64,000 nucleotides of DNA, taken from the NCBI GenBank assembly GCA_964633465.1, contig CAZWGB010000001.1, positions 1 through 64,000 on the forward strand, read 5' to 3'. Of this stretch, positions 63,434 to 64,000 are shown one piece after another (positions within the stretch are counted from its first letter, which is position 1; each line of letters starts with the position of its first letter). Source of the DNA: DTSX01 sp964633465 (GTDB taxonomy: Bacteria; Pseudomonadota; Gammaproteobacteria; Steroidobacterales; UBA11654). Made by a program: the position numbers and the translations under genes. A model generated the notes under the pieces. That model saw only the letters and a program-made list of their open reading frames with translations, was not told the origin of the DNA and did not search any database.

Positions 63434-64000
63434 ATGAACACCAACAATACAAAAATCCTTTTCTTAGACCGAGATGGGACAATAATTTACGAGCCTGATG
63501 ATTTTCAGGTCGATTCTATTGAAAAAATAAAATTGGTGCCCGGTGTCATCTCATCACTTAACTCGTTATTGGAAAATGGTTATGAACTGGTAATGGTCAG
63601 TAATCAGGATGGTATGGGAACAAAAACTTTTCCTGCGCAAGACTTTCTCAAAGCACACAACTACATAATAGATTTATTTGAGTCACAAGGAATCAAGTTT
63701 AAGGATATATTCATCTGTCCTCATTTCAAATCCGATCGATGTGATTGCAGAAAACCTTCCACAGGCTTATTAACCGAATTTTTTGTAAAAAATAATATCG
63801 ATAATGAAAGATCATATGTGATCGGTGATCGAAAAACCGATATGGAGTTAGCAAAAAAACTTACTTTAAAAGGTATCCAAATAGATCCGTATCGAGTTGG
63901 TGCATGGAAAAGTATTGAGAATGATATTCTGAGTGTTGACCGAAGATCAAAAATTATTCGCGAGACTAGCGAAACGAAAATAAGTGCTGAAATTAACCTT
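63434..64000 (+). CDS. hisB: Bifunctional histidinol-phosphatase / imidazoleglycerol-phosphate dehydratase (N-terminal part)
   Basis: A 189-codon fragment that runs off the right edge. It begins at ATG 63434, one base after the hisC stop. The HAD phosphatase domain has D12 and D14 in FLDRDGT, the zinc-binding C-x-H-x(n)-C-x-C in ICPHF then RCDCRKP, and the GDRKTDMELA motif. From about residue 170 the IGP dehydratase domain begins (RRSKIIRETSETKISAEINL). The fused enzyme, with the phosphatase first, is the form found in Gammaproteobacteria and relatives. Confidence 0.93.
   Translation, partial: MNTNNTKILFLDRDGTIIYEPDDFQVDSIEKIKLVPGVISSLNSLLENGYELVMVSNQDGMGTKTFPAQDFLKAHNYIIDLFESQGIKFKDIFICPHFKSDRCDCRKPSTGLLTEFFVKNNIDNERSYVIGDRKTDMELAKKLTLKGIQIDPYRVGAWKSIENDILSVDRRSKIIRETSETKISAEINL

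Noticed and set aside
1..64000. CRISPR arrays, tRNA/rRNA genes, transposons or phage genes
   Set aside because: I saw no regularly spaced repeats, no rRNA or tRNA-like segments and no transposase or integrase families in either strand.

Overview
The window looks like chromosome from a low-GC, probably marine heterotrophic gammaproteobacterium. Supporting signs are a bifunctional HisB in a hisG-hisD-hisC-hisB order, a homodimeric AceE, an Hsp20 gene with a sigma-32-type promoter, pcm, cfa and a DUF465 (YdcH-like) gene. The lineage is inference; there is no rRNA here. No tRNA, rRNA, CRISPR array, transposase or phage gene was seen.

Layout. (1) 1-1.9 kb: the tail of a DUF5916-type outer-membrane protein, a hydroxyisobutyrate-dehydrogenase-like enzyme and a DUF1330 protein. 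(2) 1.5-10.1 kb, minus strand: a complete propionyl-CoA to succinyl-CoA module (methylmalonyl-CoA mutase, pccB, pccA, meaB, epimerase) headed by a MatB-type synthetase. (3) 10.3-13.3 kb: an LLM-class, probably F420-dependent oxidoreductase, a small membrane protein, an Hsp20 gene with a sigma-32-like promoter and a ROSE-like RNA thermometer, and an FTR1 iron permease behind a Fur-like box. (4) 13.4-20.7 kb, minus strand: an apparently complete coenzyme F420 pathway (cofGH fusion, cofC, cofD, cofE, F420:NADP reductase) joined by overlaps to ilvD. (5) 20.9-26.3 kb: an aceE without aceF, an iron alcohol dehydrogenase and an amidase.

(6) 26.3-27.6 kb, minus strand: a homocysteine S-methyltransferase and a 59-residue HTH protein behind a SAM-II-like riboswitch followed by an intrinsic terminator. 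(7) 27.6-34.9 kb: a divergent redox locus in which two unrelated proteins, a flavin-reductase-like protein and a DUF169 protein, both carry a C-terminal PCP_red-like domain and flank a secreted cytochrome c; an SDR, a lipoprotein amidohydrolase and a YbjQ-family gene that seems to start at ATT follow. (8) 34.9-44.6 kb: SCO protein, small membrane protein, FAD oxidoreductase, a full-length DUF5916 barrel, pcm, cfa, an exported isoaspartyl peptidase, a 29-codon glutathione-transferase stub and an alpha-hydroxy-acid oxidase. (9) 44.6-54.5 kb: a secreted amidase-creatininase fusion, then an ankyrin/DUF1552/DUF1592 exported trio and an MFS transporter. (10) 54.6-59.8 kb: small oxidoreductases, a LOG protein, a PepSY protein and an indoleamine-dioxygenase-like protein. 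(11) 59.8-64 kb: a TrpR/YerC-like regulator leading the his operon, which runs off the right edge.

The genes describe an aerobic scavenger of amino acids, amides and odd-chain or branched acids that makes the deazaflavin F420. The least explained parts are the riboswitch-HTH-methyltransferase unit, the paired PCP_red-like proteins and the F420 cluster in this apparent host.
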